The notes under the pieces: generated by a model | Seen by the model: the letters and a program-made list of their open reading frames with translations, nothing else | Database searches by the model: none | What the model was told of the DNA's origin: nothing | Part shown: positions 8,336-20,494 of the stretch, one piece after another | How positions within the stretch are numbered: the first letter of the stretch is position 1 | Layout: each line of letters starts with the position of its first letter | Source of the DNA: Meconema thalassinum | Lineage: Eukaryota > Arthropoda > Insecta > Orthoptera > Tettigoniidae | Assembly: GCA_946902985.2 (NCBI GenBank) | Contig: OX336399.1 | Location: 157,542,411 to 157,606,410 of the forward strand | DNA: 64,000 nucleotides | Direction: 5' to 3' | Program-made: the position numbers and the translations under genes

Positions 8336-11300
8336 AGTAGGGGGGGGGGGGTCGTTGGACTCGAGCTGACGTCCTCTTTCCTATGGACCTCTCGTCATAT
8401 ATTTGAAAAAATAATTGAAAATTTTTGTTTTTGAAAGTAGGCGATAGTTTGAAAACCAAACATGATAGAACGTTGTGCCATAGTTGAAACGAATGGTCTC
8501 TATGACCTTTATTTTTTATAATAAAACTTTTTTATTTTTTGAGATTTTTGAAAACACTTAAATTTTGAAATTTTTATATTTTGGAAATTAAAGAGTTTAC
8601 AAAAATGTTGTTTGACATAAATGAATTGTCCTGAACCCCTCTACCCGCAAAATAAATTTCAAGCCTCTACGACTAAAACTGTGCAGTAGTGGGGAAAGGC
8701 CGGTTCTACCCATAATCGCGCGTGTGCTTGAATACGTATAGCTATCTTGGAAAACGTTGGTGGTGGGGGAGGACTAGGGTCGAGCGAGGGGTCGTTTAGA
8801 TGGTATTTTCTCCGCTCTATTTGATGGTGAGGTTATTATTTACAATAGGTGGAATTTGGAAACGCAATTTGAGGTAAACGTGCGTTTTTGACATTTTGGT
8901 GATATTTAATGAGCTTGTAAGGCTATAACGATGTGTTGTTTAGGAACGGGGTGACGTCCTCTTGGCTAAGAATGTGTGTTGATTTTTTTATTATTTTGAA
9001 AATTCTTGTTTTTGTTTTTATTGGATTGGCGCTATTTTGAAAACGGTGATGTTGGAAAAGAGTTTGTTTGACGTTAATGAAAGGTGGGCATGCCCTCTAG
9101 GGTGGCAGCAAGTTTCAAAGGTGTAGGAGGAAACAAAATGATAGCCTACTTTCTAGCGAACATTGGTGATCATTGGCGAACGGATGGTCGGATTTTAATA
9201 AATGAGGTGTCGTTGGACTCAAGCTGACGTCCTCTTTCCTATAGACCACTCGTTGTTTTCGAAAGTAGGCGATAGTTTGAAAACCAAACATGATAGAATG
9301 TTATGCCATACTTCAAACGAATGGTCCCTATGACCTTTATTTTTTTATAATAAAACCTTTTATATTTTGAGATTTTTTGAAAACACTTAAATTTGAATGT
9401 TTACTATTTTGGAAACCAACACGTTGACAAATAAGTTTGTTTGACATAAATAAAAGGTCCCTACCTCTTCGACCATGAAAATAAATGTCAAGTCTCTAGG
9501 GAAAAAAACTAGGCATTTTAATTTTTTATTTATTTTTTTAATAAAAGAGTGTTTGTAGACAGAGAGCCGGTAGCGCTTGTCGTATGTTACAACGAGACTA
9601 TGATTGACCATGGTTGATACTGGAAATGGCTATTTCGACGGGGGCGATGTATGGCAAAACGAGGGGTTGCTTTTTGATATTTTTTCCTATGACGAATGAA
9701 TGAAGGCGAATATTTCGAAATGTGACAAGCATGCTAAGATTTTTACCCCTGCCTGAAGGGGATCATTAACGTTTTAGTTAACGGTAATGAGCGAGATCGC
9801 TCTCTGGCACAACAGACGGTTGTAGGATATGACCAAGTGATTCTTAGACGTTGGTGATCTCGGTGACCGTGCCCGGAAGAAATGAATAGCTATTTTGGTG
9901 GGATGGCGGGAGAAGCTTATGACGGTTGGTTTTGTGACATTTCCTATGACGGATAGAGGCGAATATTTGAAAATGTGTTAAGTGTGCTAGGAATATTTTT
10001 TTAACTCTGAAGGGGATCTTTAACATGCTAGTAAACGGTGATAAGCGAGACTGCTGTCTGGCACAGTAAATGGTTTTAGAATATGGAAACCTATAACATT
10101 TGCTCGACCAAGTCATGTGCATATACGCAAAGAGCCAAAACGGTAAGATCATTGGCCTGAAATGTTATAAACTAAATATTGAACTGGGTAAAGTCATGTG
10201 TTTTAGGATGAAAGTATGTGGTTAACATGATCATGGCCGCTTGCTAGTAATTATTATTACAGTAAAATGTTTAATAATAATAATAATAATAATAATAAGA
10301 CACACACACATGTTTTGAATGCTAACACGCACACAGTCCAGCTCACTGGTGACTGAATATTGTACCTAGCCACAGGACTCGTGAGAGCTGTTGCTGGTGC
10401 TGACGAGGCAGGAATGTCTACGTCAGCAGGAAGTGTGATATCACCTTACTTGCCTCGTGGTGGCTAGCAGGTGTGCTGTTTAAGCAGAGACCGCCATTTT
10501 GGTTCTGAGACAGTAGGACTACCAATGTATAAGAGGTAACCATTTTGGTTCCTTATTAAAAACATGAAACTAGTATAAGGTACACGAATCTTATTCAGAT
10601 TGAGGAATGTAAAGAGGCGTGGGAACACGTGCGAGAGAGAGAGACAGAGAATCATTCAAGGTCAAAACGCTGAGAAAATACAACTTTTTCTGTTGCTAGG
10701 CTAACTGATAACGATTGCATTAGTCATGCACTTGCCATTTTAGCACACGGACGTATACAGTAGAGTTGTGGAAGAAAAATCCTTTTATTTTATGGTAAGT
10801 ACCTATGAATGATTATTTTAATCATGTCATGCTAATGAACCTTAAATTTGTAGTTATTGATTAGGTAATTATTGATTTTTTTATTTATTAGTTTGCAGAT
10901 AACCGGTATACCTTACATGTCTGAGATACAAGAAACCAGTTTACTTTTGAGCCACTAGAAGGAAACAGCAATAAGCCACTGCAAGTGAAGGTGGGATTAT
11001 TTTTTTAAACTAACTTGTTTCATTTTTGTTTCATATTTTATTTTATGAAATGCATGTACTAACTTGAATTTAGGTATTTATAACGGTTTATTTTATTTAT
11101 TTTTAGAAACTTGGAAAGAAAAGCCTTACCGCCGTAGCAGTCGCTGAAAACCCGAGACGCAGTAAAGTGCAACCATTGTTTCCAGGCAGTGAACTATTTA
11201 AAACTCAGGTAAGCCTAACATAAAATGCTATTCCATTAAACCACTACTGAAAACTCGTAGACAAAAATTCATTACCTGTACATGACTAGGACGATGATTG

Positions 11301-11367
11301 CTTTCTTGATTAATGACTATGTATTGGCAACCGGTACAAGACCATATTGGTTGTTTACCGGGAAAGT
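8336..11367 (+). repeat. Left terminal inverted repeat
   Basis: Pairs with 33401-36582 on the opposite strand. In a ~280-base stretch compared by eye (9868-10142 against 34650-34920) I see about three mismatches. The outermost part is shortened: after AGTAGGGGGG the left arm jumps through a G-run (8341-8351) to GTCGTTGGACTCGAGC, lacking about 115 bases present at the right end. Internally the arm holds diverged direct repeats: GTCGTTGGACTC(G/A)AGCTGACGTCC at 8351 and again at about 9210, and a second pair near 9640-9840 and 9925-10085 (phrases TGAAGGGGATC and TGGCACA). An (AAT)n tract lies at 10271-10299. No convincing gene. Confidence 0.9.
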
Positions 11368-11428
11368 ACAAGGCCATATTGGATTTTGTAAAAAACAAAA
11401 ACTTTAATTTATCTGACATGTCGTTCCT

Positions 11429-11429
<1 letters not shown>

Positions 11430-11495
<66 letters not shown>
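11430..11495. repeat. (ATA)n microsatellite
   Basis: About 65 bases of uninterrupted trinucleotide repeat between the inner end of the left inverted repeat and the 5' end of the LINE that follows. Confidence 0.95.
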
Positions 11496-11498
<3 letters not shown>

Positions 11499-11504
11499 TA
11501 ATAT

Positions 11505-14500
11505 TGGTCCCAGGAATCAACCTGAGAGGAGACCTTGTGTCTCTGGGCGAATGGGAGTGAAACGCGTCGTTGCTAGCCATCTGCAACATTAATATATTGG
11601 ATTCAGCAAGAGAATCCAACTAGCCTTTTTCACTCCATCTCCAGCACATAACCTACAAGAGGTGCCCCTGTTAAACCGAGCAACCCAGTGGAAGGTTGCG
11701 TAACCAATCCTAGCGGGAAACTGGGTCGGTGAGCCGATCAGTGCTGGGGGCTCCAAGGCTCACAACCTTGGCAGTATCCTTGTCAGTGTGAAACATCACT
11801 GGCCTAAGTCAACAGTCTTTCAACTGTTAAAAGCATGGAGGAAAGTTCAGCAAATGCTACTACCCCAGGTGGTAACCAATCCACCGTCGCTTCGAGTGAC
11901 GCATGCAAGCCTTCGGAATCTGGGGAGCTTGCACCGAAATACTTGGAGGTATCGGAGACTCCAGGAAAGATCAATCATAGAGTCAAGAATTTCTTTGCTA
12001 CCTTTAACACAAATTCTCTGCGGAAGGTTGGAAAATTAAAACAACTCACGGATGCTCTAATTGAACATCAGATCCAAATTGCGGCAGTTCAGGAAACACG
12101 ATTTACTGATGAGCATGCCTTTGAATCAGAAGGCTACAGAATCTTCAAGGGTAAGCCAGGTAAACGTGTTATAGAAACGGTTCCCCAACTCGGTACTGGA
12201 TTTGTAGTCAACAAGAAGATTCTAGACTCCATCACAAATTTCGCTTCTGTAAGCAGTCGAGTCTCGACCCTTTTATTTCGAAGTACAAATAAAATGTATA
12301 CTATTGTGAACGTTCATGCGCCGATCAACGTAGCGAACAAGAAAGACCCGGAAGGAACTGATCAATTCTGGGAAGAACTTGAAGACATTTTATCGAAGAT
12401 TCCAGACAAACATAATATCATTTTAATTGGGGATTTCAATGCCCAGGTAGGCAAAGAAAGAAAATTTCGAAACATTGTTGGAAATTACTCCGCTCATCAC
12501 AGAACGAACCGTAATGGAGAACGGCTAATAGAGCTATGTAGGGCCTTCAACCTGGTAATGAAATCCACTGCTTTCAAACACCTGCCCAGGAAACAAAAGA
12601 CCTGGAAATCCCCAAATCCCAGTCTTGGCGAATTCCAGATTGATCACGTCGCAATTGCACGGAAAGCTCAAAGAGAAATTCAGAATGTGAAAGTTCTACG
12701 AAATGCAAAACTGGACTCGGATCATTATCTATCTAAAATTAAAATCAAACTCCTCCCGAGAAACACACGGAGGTTCCGAGCCAAAAAGACTGAAAGATAT
12801 GATGTTGAAAAACTGGCGTCCGGTAATGAGTTTACACGAAAACTACAAACTGTGGATGCAGAGAACTGGGAACAACCTCGAGAGGTGCTGGTTGAGACAG
12901 CAAAAGAGACCGTCCTACTAACTAAAACGAGGAAGCATGCATGGTGGAACAGTGAATGTGACGCAGTAATAAGGAAGAGACAGCATGCCTGGCAGAAATG
13001 GAATTCGCAACAAAATCAAGTCAACTGGACAGACTTCTTGAATGAGAGAACGAGTGCAGCAAAAACCATCTGCAATGCTAAACGTGCCTTTCATAAAAAC
13101 CAGATGGATCAAATCGAACAGGATTTCCAGAAGAATAATATGCGCAACTTCTATAGAACATTTAAAAGCAACTTGAAGAAATATAGCCCTCCATGTCTTC
13201 AGTTCAGGGATTGCAATGGAAAACTAGTTTATAGCGACAAAGATAATTGTCAGGTGCTTGCAAAATATTTTGAGTCCCATCTTAACTGTGAGACTCCAAG
13301 TTCCATATTCACATTTAATGACCATGCGCAAGTCCACCCAGATTCCTCTTCACCCACGAAAGAGGAAGTCAAACAGATTATCCGATCTCTAAAGAACCAT
13401 AAAGCTCCAGGTGAAGACTCTATAATCGCTGAACTGTGGAAGTTTGCTAGTGACAATACGGTGGATAAATTAACGGACATCATACATGAAATTTGGGATA
13501 CCGAAAGACTTCCAAGTGATTGGACTTCTGCTTTAATCCACCCCCTTCATAAGAAAGGCGATAAAGCAGATGTTAACAACTATCGAGGCATCTCCCTCCT
13601 ACTGATAACTTACAAAATCCTCTCAAAAGCTCTTCAAACTAGGGCTGAAGAACAGCTAGATACAGAACTGGGTGATTATCAAGGAGGTTTTAGGAAGGGA
13701 CGGTCATGTGTGGAGCAAATCATGAATCTCAAATCTATCCTTTCATATCTGAAACTAAGGAGCAAGAAATTTGTAGTAACTTTCATTGATTTTAAGAAAG
13801 CTTATGACTCCATTGATCGGACTACCCTACTTAAGATTCTAAAGGAGTTCGGCCTAGACAACAAAACCAGAGCGATCATCCAACAGACTCTCACCAACAC
13901 CACTTCAAAAGTTAAGTTTAGAGGCGAGATTTCCAATGCCTTCGAGATAAGGACAGGACTTCGACAGGGAGATGGCCTCTCGCCTCTACTATTCAACTGC
14001 GTTCTTGAGAAAGTTATCCGTGAGTGGCGCAAAACAATGAGTGATGAAGGAGTCGAAAATGGAATCAGACTTGGTCACAAGAATAAGAACCTATCAATTG
14101 ACTGTCTAGCCTTTGCAGATGACCTTGCGGTTTTTGCAGATTCGTTGGATACGGCCAGGAAACAGATCAACCAGCTTCAAACACAAGCTGCAAAGGTGGG
14201 CCTCCTGATCTCTTTCGAGAAAACAGAATTTATTACTAACATCAAAACGGCTCCAAAACATATTGAAGTGAATCATGGGAAAATCAAGCGGGTTGTGAAA
14301 TTTAAGTATCTTGGGGAATGGATAGACCCTAAAATGTCCGAAAACGAGGCTTTTGTGTCACGCTTGAATAAAATTGAAATGGCCTACCATCTAACTAAGA
14401 ATGTGTACAACGAAAGATCTATATCCCTGAATGCAAAACTGAAGCACTACTGCACGGTCATCCGGCCAGAAGCTTTGTATGCAGCGGAATGCCTCTCCAT

Positions 14501-15025
14501 GAATAGAAAAGGCATAATGGAAAAACTAGAGACCAAGGAAAGAAAGATATTGAGGAAAATCCTGGGTCCAGTCAAAGAACACGGCGAGTTCCGAAGACGC
14601 CACAACAACGCGTTGTACACTCACGTAGAGAAAATAACGGACGTGATGAGGAAAAGGAGGATTTCTTTTTAGGGACATATAACCCGAATGAAATCAACAC
14701 GGCTATCCAACAGAATTTTTGCTTTTCTCCGTGAGAAAAAGACAAAGGGGGCCTGGTTCAATGAAGTAGAGAAAGATCTGTTGGAGACTGGGATTACACG
14801 TGAAGATATCCAAGAGCGTGGCCCACTTAGGGAGAAACTTCAGAAACATCGGAGTTTTCAACTTAAGCCGAAGCTAAAAACCGGGAAGGCGTGGACGACA
14901 GAGAGAAAGGTGCAACATCGATTGCGAATGAAGGAGTACTGGGCTAACATTAAAATGCAGAAAAAACAGTTGACATGACGTGGTCCTTAGTTGGCCGTAA
15001 CGAAGGAAGAAGAAGAAGAAAAAGA
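11505..15025 (+). mobile_element. Near full-length APE-type LINE, probably RTE-like
   Basis: Single-ORF non-LTR retrotransposon: ~330-base 5' UTR, one long frame with endonuclease and RT, very short 3' UTR and a GAAGGAAGAAGAAGAAG tail. That simple-repeat tail, single ORF and short 3' UTR resemble RTE-clade LINEs, but the clade is not proven. It sits just inside the left inverted repeat of the 28-kb element. Confidence 0.88.
11835..14978 (+). pseudogene. LINE endonuclease-reverse transcriptase with one premature stop
   Basis: Encodes the enzyme that nicks target DNA and reverse-transcribes LINE RNA. The APE-type endonuclease shows N60, E87 (AAVQETR), D200 and N202 (IGDFNAQ), then D296-H297 (DSDHY). 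The RT covers about 500-800, with FIDFKKAYDS (D652), GLRQGDGLSP and the active-site FADD at 760-763. A TAG at 14670-14672 ends the main frame after 945 codons, but the same frame continues with GHITRM and a typical C-terminal DLLETGITREDI region to 14978, so this is one nonsense change rather than the natural end. All visible catalytic residues are intact, suggesting a fairly young copy. The start at 11835 is the first in-frame Met. Confidence 0.88.
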
Positions 15026-18000
15026 ATAATATAATATTAATAATAATATTAATAACGTTGTCGGGTGCAAGCTTTGTTATTTGACACACAGAGGGTAGCT
15101 TGCATGTCGAATTTAGTTGTTCCTTGTGTAGCCGTTCGTCCTGGGGATGCGATGACCCATCTGCTATTACATCGCATTCCTGGATTTCCAGGACAGAGCG
15201 GAGTTAAATGAACCTCTAGTCAAATAAGGAATGTGTCGGAAATTCAGTTGAAATATCTCAAAAGCAGAGGGTAACACAAGATAAAGTATCTCCAGGGTCG
15301 TTACGGGTTTAAATTTAATTAAAAAAATACAAATATCAATGGGCGCCATCAACTGAATCCCTAGCAAACCACATCCTTCCTGGTTAAGCCTTAATTAAGA
15401 CAAGGAAAGAAAAAGGAAAATCACATCATCATCAGATCACAACTAAGATAAAAACAAATTTATTCAACTTTGATAGTCAGACAGACATATTAAACACTCA
15501 TCCTACCTAAGAGCATGGTCGAATGCCAACGTTAAATTGTCATTGTCCAGAAAATCGAACCATCTCCATTCTACTCAAAGTGTATTTAATACACATAAAA
15601 TAGGAAAAATTTCTAAAGTTCTCTTGGGTTCTCAGGATCACCGTAGCACTATGTCTTTGCGTCACTGACATTCGTGATAACTGAGACCTAATTTCTCTTT
15701 AAATTAACATCATGAATGTGGATGTAAAAAATATTATTAATCTGTCTAAACACACATATTATAAACACATATTTTAAATATCACATAATTTAAGGCTTGC
15801 ATGGCATTATTCAAATGCTGAATATGTTAGTAAAATGCCCCTAAACATCGAATAACTAATTTACACTATTTACCTCGTCATTAATTATTGCTTGTTTGTG
15901 AATCACAGAAAATCCACTATTCATTGGTTATAATTATCATCATCATCAAAATTAATTGTTTAATTCATCAACACAAGTTGCAATTCTTCAAATCATGTCT
16001 CAAATAAATTTATTTAAATCCATTTAAATTTATTAATCATCAGCTTCTTTAATTAATTATCACCTTCCAATTCAGTTATTCATCATCTATTTAATTATCT
16101 ATTAATTTATTTAAGTCAGCTTATTTATTCAATCTTTAATTCATCCATTTATTTAATTCATTGATCTATTCCAAAATTTAATTTATCAATTTATTTAAAT
16201 TTTATTCATCTGGTTATTTAGATTTTTATTATTTCATCTAGTCATTCTGATTTTTATTTCATTAGGTCAGATCATTAATATGCTTAATTTTCAGATTATT
16301 ATTTCATTAATTATTATTATCAGAAAATCTTGTATTATCAACATTATTTATTTGTTTAATTTCCTAACAAATTGTTTAATATGGTTTATAGAACGTTGTC
16401 TTACAGTTTTATCACTTCCAAGTTATATCTCGTATTTAATTATCATGCCAAAAAATATTATTGCCTTCACAAATTCACGTTGGATCTCACTATCCACAAC
16501 TACATTATATATTTTCACTTTATCAAATATCACATTTGAATACCACAATTATTACACAAACTCCATAAATATTCAGCGCACAGCATGAATCTCAAAAATT
16601 ATGCTAGACTGGGTTCGACAACCTCATGTCTGCTTCAAAATACATCAGCAATATTGCAACTTCCACTTGGCAACTTCCACAAAATGCCTACCACAAACTT
16701 CACTTAATCACGTTGCATGATCTACAAAAAATACATAACTGGCTTCAAATTATCAACGCACACAATCTCCAATAACTGTAATTAATCTGATCACATCTAG
16801 ACAACTTCTCAAACAAATAGGAAAAATATTACCTTAGTAATCGTAATCAAATTCAAGATCTGCTTTCAAATAGCATAAATTCTCATTAAAATTCTCATAA
16901 TTCACTTCACAGAAATCTCTCACATCGAAATATGCAATACTGATCTGCCTTAAAATAAATCTGACCATTAATGATTCATCTTATAAGATTCAATTACTTT
17001 AAATCCTTCTCAAAGGTATCAAACTCAGTCATAAAAATTATCAAAAGCATCAGCTGTAACAGCTGTTAACTGAAAGTACTTTCAAATGAGTATAGCAACA
17101 AAATATTGGATTGGCAAACAAGAATTACAAAATGTAACCCTGCTGACATGTATTTTTAATTTATTTAACAAAATTCGACTGATATGTGACTAGTAGTTCA
17201 TTGTTTGATCCTCTTACAATCTCAAGTACACTCGGATGATAAAAATGAGTTCCTCAATGGCAAGTAAGATGAGTAACCACCACACGATCGTATAAATACG
17301 AAAGGCCTTGCCCCGTCGTCTAACATGATAATGCCCTGAACGATGGGTAAAGATGTGTACCACCACGCAATCGTATAAATACGAAAGGCCCCATCTTGTC
17401 GTCTGATGAGTGAATGTACCAGATTGGAATCAACAAGTCTCTAGTTGTCATATAAAAGCGATATTCATTCACTTGAGTGAATAACATCTTAATATCTCCA
17501 AACAATCCAATGGAAAAAATCCCTACTGATGAATAATACACACTCGCTAGTATGCAATGAACTGACGAAGTAATTTAAATAATCCAATTGCAGATCACGA
17601 GTTCGAAATACTCACCACAAAAAATTTAACTATCCAAGAAAAACTATCCTTACTGGAAAATGTCTAAAAGACCAAACATCTGCTTAATAAAGCCAACCAA
17701 TGGTGAGAATTTCGTATAATGGTGCCTGCCATATCATATGGTAACGCCATATTCTAGCAAAATTTGTAGCAAATAATGTTTAAGCCATGTCTCAATAATC
17801 GTATAACTCCTACTAGAAAAATATATACATGTATGCCCAGTGTTCATGAAAATATCATATTAGAAAGTCATAACTCTTACAGTACCTTCTCATATCAGCT
17901 GTTATTATATTTCAAAGATCGTCGATTATTCTCATGTGTAATAAATTTCTCGAAAGATCGACGTGAATATCGTATCACCCACGCAATAACGATCGCCTCC

Positions 18001-19133
18001 ATGTCCCAAGTGAATCAGCTGTTAGACCTCCTCTTCCTCAGGAATCGAATCCATCGCTCCGTGGTACCATCGCGTCTCTGTCTTCGTTTACTCCGACATG
18101 ATGAACTGTATGTTATCCATAATGGATACTGTCCAAAATCTTACGTAAAAGTTCATAAAAGCAGCGTACCCCATATTCTCCTTCTATGTTACGCCACTGT
18201 CCCATACAATGTTCGGTTTGCTTGTTAAAAGTTCAATCTCCACGGCGGTTAAGTCTCACTTGCAGAAAATAAATTTTATTTATGAGAGTGTATAAGTTTT
18301 TGAAACACCCTGTAGCTGTGTTCGTACTCGGTATTTTATGATAACTCATGAAAAAGAATTCTATTAATGCACGTGCCAATGTTCATAAGTGCATTTAATT
18401 GTAACAGTTCGTTTGCTTAAAAGCGTTAATGTTGTTTGGACCCCATGGTCGCTCTGCATATTCCGTTATGAAATGCATAGTCGTAATGTAATTTGAATAT
18501 CTAAGTTCATAATTGCAGTATATTGTAACTATCTGCCTGCACAATTCTATTACTGAATACAAGTCCCAACTCAATGTTGTAACTGAATGTTGAAATGAAG
18601 TTCAGCTTCTTTAATGTTGCCTGCGTATAAAAGTCGGAACTAACCCGCTCGGATCTACTGCATTGTTCCAGAATGAACTATGCCTAAAGCCGGCCTCGCC
18701 ATACCGCTTTGCTATACTGTTCTGCGTTATAAAATGCAGCTCAAAATAAAGTTCTCAAACTCGTATTACAATGCTGTTCTGAACCCCGGCTTTTTCCCCT
18801 CCGCACACGGCCCGTACAGCCTGCCGCGTAACCGGTCTTCTCGCCGTCTGCCCTGCGTTGTTCGCCTTGGCTCACTGACCTACTTCCTGCTCTCTGCTTG
18901 GTTAAGTAATACTGTCGCCTTCGCTTTACGTAACAAGAGCTGTTCACCGCTCGACTTTACCGTACGCTCTGCGCATGTGTACCACTTCAGCTCGCTGGCT
19001 GAACTCGACTGATGTGTCTGGACTACGTTAAGGAGCTCGTACCTGGCGCAGTCACGTGATGCATCCCCCACCATCTACGGTCGTGCGTCACAAATATAAT
19101 CTCGACTCCCATCATCTCGGCTATTAAGTCTTA
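15026..19133. other. AT-rich interior of the 28-kb element, no gene recognised
   Basis: No convincing protein. Notable pieces: 15060-15125 (GGGTGCAAGC...GTTCCTTG) matches 44753-44835, so it is an interspersed repeat. Near 17276-17310 and 17356-17398 a CGTATAAATACGAAAGGCC phrase occurs twice. From 18200 to 19080 composition becomes less AT-rich, and TGTTCGG at 18210 with TGGGACAGTGG on the other strand just before it looks faintly like an LTR edge with a primer site, but no partner LTR was found. Some of this may be native element sequence, some other insertions. Confidence 0.5.
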
Positions 19134-19286
19134 AGGTGGGTATACACTTGCGCGCCGCGCACTGCGCGCGGTGCGTGCGTCGCGCGTGTGTTGCTCGTCC
19201 AGAATTATTATTTAGACGAACCTCCCGCGATCCATAGGAAACCCACGAACATTCTCTATTAAGTTTGGAGTGTGCTAATTATAATC

Positions 19287-19576
19287 ATGTCTCCGGCGCA
19301 CGAGGAAAACCTCGCGATTGCGGTGATGAGTAGTGGTGCGGCTTTTTTAATGGCAAGTGTATGCAAAAAGAAAAAGAAACGACGACGACGTTGGTGGCAC
19401 ACTGACCTGTTTAAAAAATGAATGGTGCGGAGCAAATGATGGACTTGAAGTCACAAGAAAAAAGCGGCCAGTATAAGAATTTTACTCGATTGTCACCTTC
19501 TGACTTTGAAAATCTGCTGCAGAAGATTGGACCCCACATTTCCAAAGAAGATACATATTTCCGCCCTGCGATATAT
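19287..19576 (+). pseudogene. Harbinger transposase N-terminal fragment
   Basis: From ATG at 19287 a Lys/Arg-rich segment (KKKKKRRRRWWHTDLFKK) stops at 19419-19421. The homology continues in another frame from 19418 with YKNFTRLSPSDFENLL, KIGPHISKEDTYFRPAI, the characteristic start of HARBI1/Harbinger nucleases. The match ends at about 19570; the DDE catalytic core is absent. A frameshift plus an internal deletion make it non-functional. Confidence 0.75.
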
Positions 19577-19683
19577 TTTACTTTTCTCACGCCGGTAGGA
19601 AGACAGCAGAGTTATCACCTTCTTCTTGCATTGGTCCGCAGATATATCCATCTGAGCTCCTATTTCCCTCCAGGCACCTGCTT

Positions 19684-19791
19684 TTAGTCTAATGGTTTCT
19701 TAAAATGATCCTTATGTTGAGGATCCCACAGAAGAGGCTTTTTGCGATAAACATCGATCAGTTTTATCACAGATTCGTCTGACCACACCAT
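19684..19791 (-). pseudogene. MADF-domain fragment (Harbinger accessory protein)
   Basis: A 35-codon frame reads WSDESVIKLIDVYRKKPLLW, then DPQHKDHFKK: the start of a MADF/Myb-like DNA-binding domain (LI..Y...P.LWD pattern). In PIF/Harbinger elements this second protein helps transposase enter the nucleus and bind DNA. It is convergent with the transposase piece and cut off after the first helix. Confidence 0.7.
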
Positions 19792-20016
19792 TATCACCAC
19801 TCAAAACGCACAAATATTGCAATTAGATGCGCGCGAAAAACAACGAACTCCTCACAATCCCGTCCAAATCTGAACTGCGAACACTCAAAGTGCGCGTGGA
19901 AAAAACCGACAGGAGATGGATCGTCGTGCGCCGCTCGCGCGCAGCATCGAAACCCCGTACTAATCTAGCGAACTTGCTGCGCGCGAGCGGCGCGACGCGC
20001 AAGTGTATACGCACCT

Positions 20017-20494
20017 ATACAATAACTTAAGGGATTATCTGTCTTTCTCCAAGTTATTACAATATATAATGCTTTTTATTTCTTCTCTTCTGAGATGATT
20101 AAATATACTGTTCCATAAAGATCTTAATAAAATTTTAATATTCCTCTCATAATTCAATCTACTTGACTGGCAGCGCCTTCTTGATCCTAGGCCTTCTACG
20201 TCATTTTCTAACATTCCTCTCTACTCGATTTGAGCGCTATCTTTACAACTTTTCCCATAAATCTCAAATACGGCTTAATGTCAGCTGGCGTAGCCGATAG
20301 CCTCAACTAGGTATCGGGTACACTTGACTATGAAAGTCAAGGAGGTTAGATGTTAGATATCTAATCTCCTTAAACTCTATAGCGCTTTCTAGTAGAAAAA
20401 TGAGGAACTTTGTACCCTATGAACTCAACGAATATTCACAGGTTTGAACAAGATAATCTGAACAAACTGACATGACATTCATTTTTGTTTATAT
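20017..20494. repeat. Non-coding stretch with a short interspersed repeat
   Basis: No gene. Bases ~20325-20420 (CTATGAAAGTCAAGGAGGTTAG...GCTTTCTAGTAGA) closely match 45370-45440, so part of this spacer belongs to a repeat family. A tRNA-promoter-like phrase (GGCGTAGCCGATAGCCTC) lies at about 20287, suggesting a SINE relative. It ends at the Gypsy B target duplication ATAT (20491-20494). Confidence 0.55.

Larger units (their letters stand above)
19134..20016 (+). mobile_element. Decayed PIF/Harbinger-type element
   Basis: Terminal inverted repeats AGGTGGGTATACACTTGCGC and, at the far end, GCGCAAGTGTATACGCACCT match at nearly every position. The flanking trinucleotides are TTA and ATA; Harbinger elements duplicate a 3-bp TWA target, so one flank has probably mutated. 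Inside are an N-terminal transposase piece on the plus strand and a MADF-domain piece on the minus strand, the two proteins PIF/Harbinger elements carry. At 883 bp it is heavily deleted. Confidence 0.8.

Noticed and set aside
17200..17560. CRISPR-like array
   Set aside because: Only two diverged copies of the CGTATAAATACG phrase with unequal flanks, in a eukaryotic sequence.
17776..18228. 150-codon open frame
   Set aside because: AT-rich region without recognisable motif or coding pattern; judged chance.
18208..19133. An LTR starting TGTTCGG at 18210 with a primer site beside it
   Set aside because: No second LTR, no polypurine tract and no gag/pol nearby in the right orientation.
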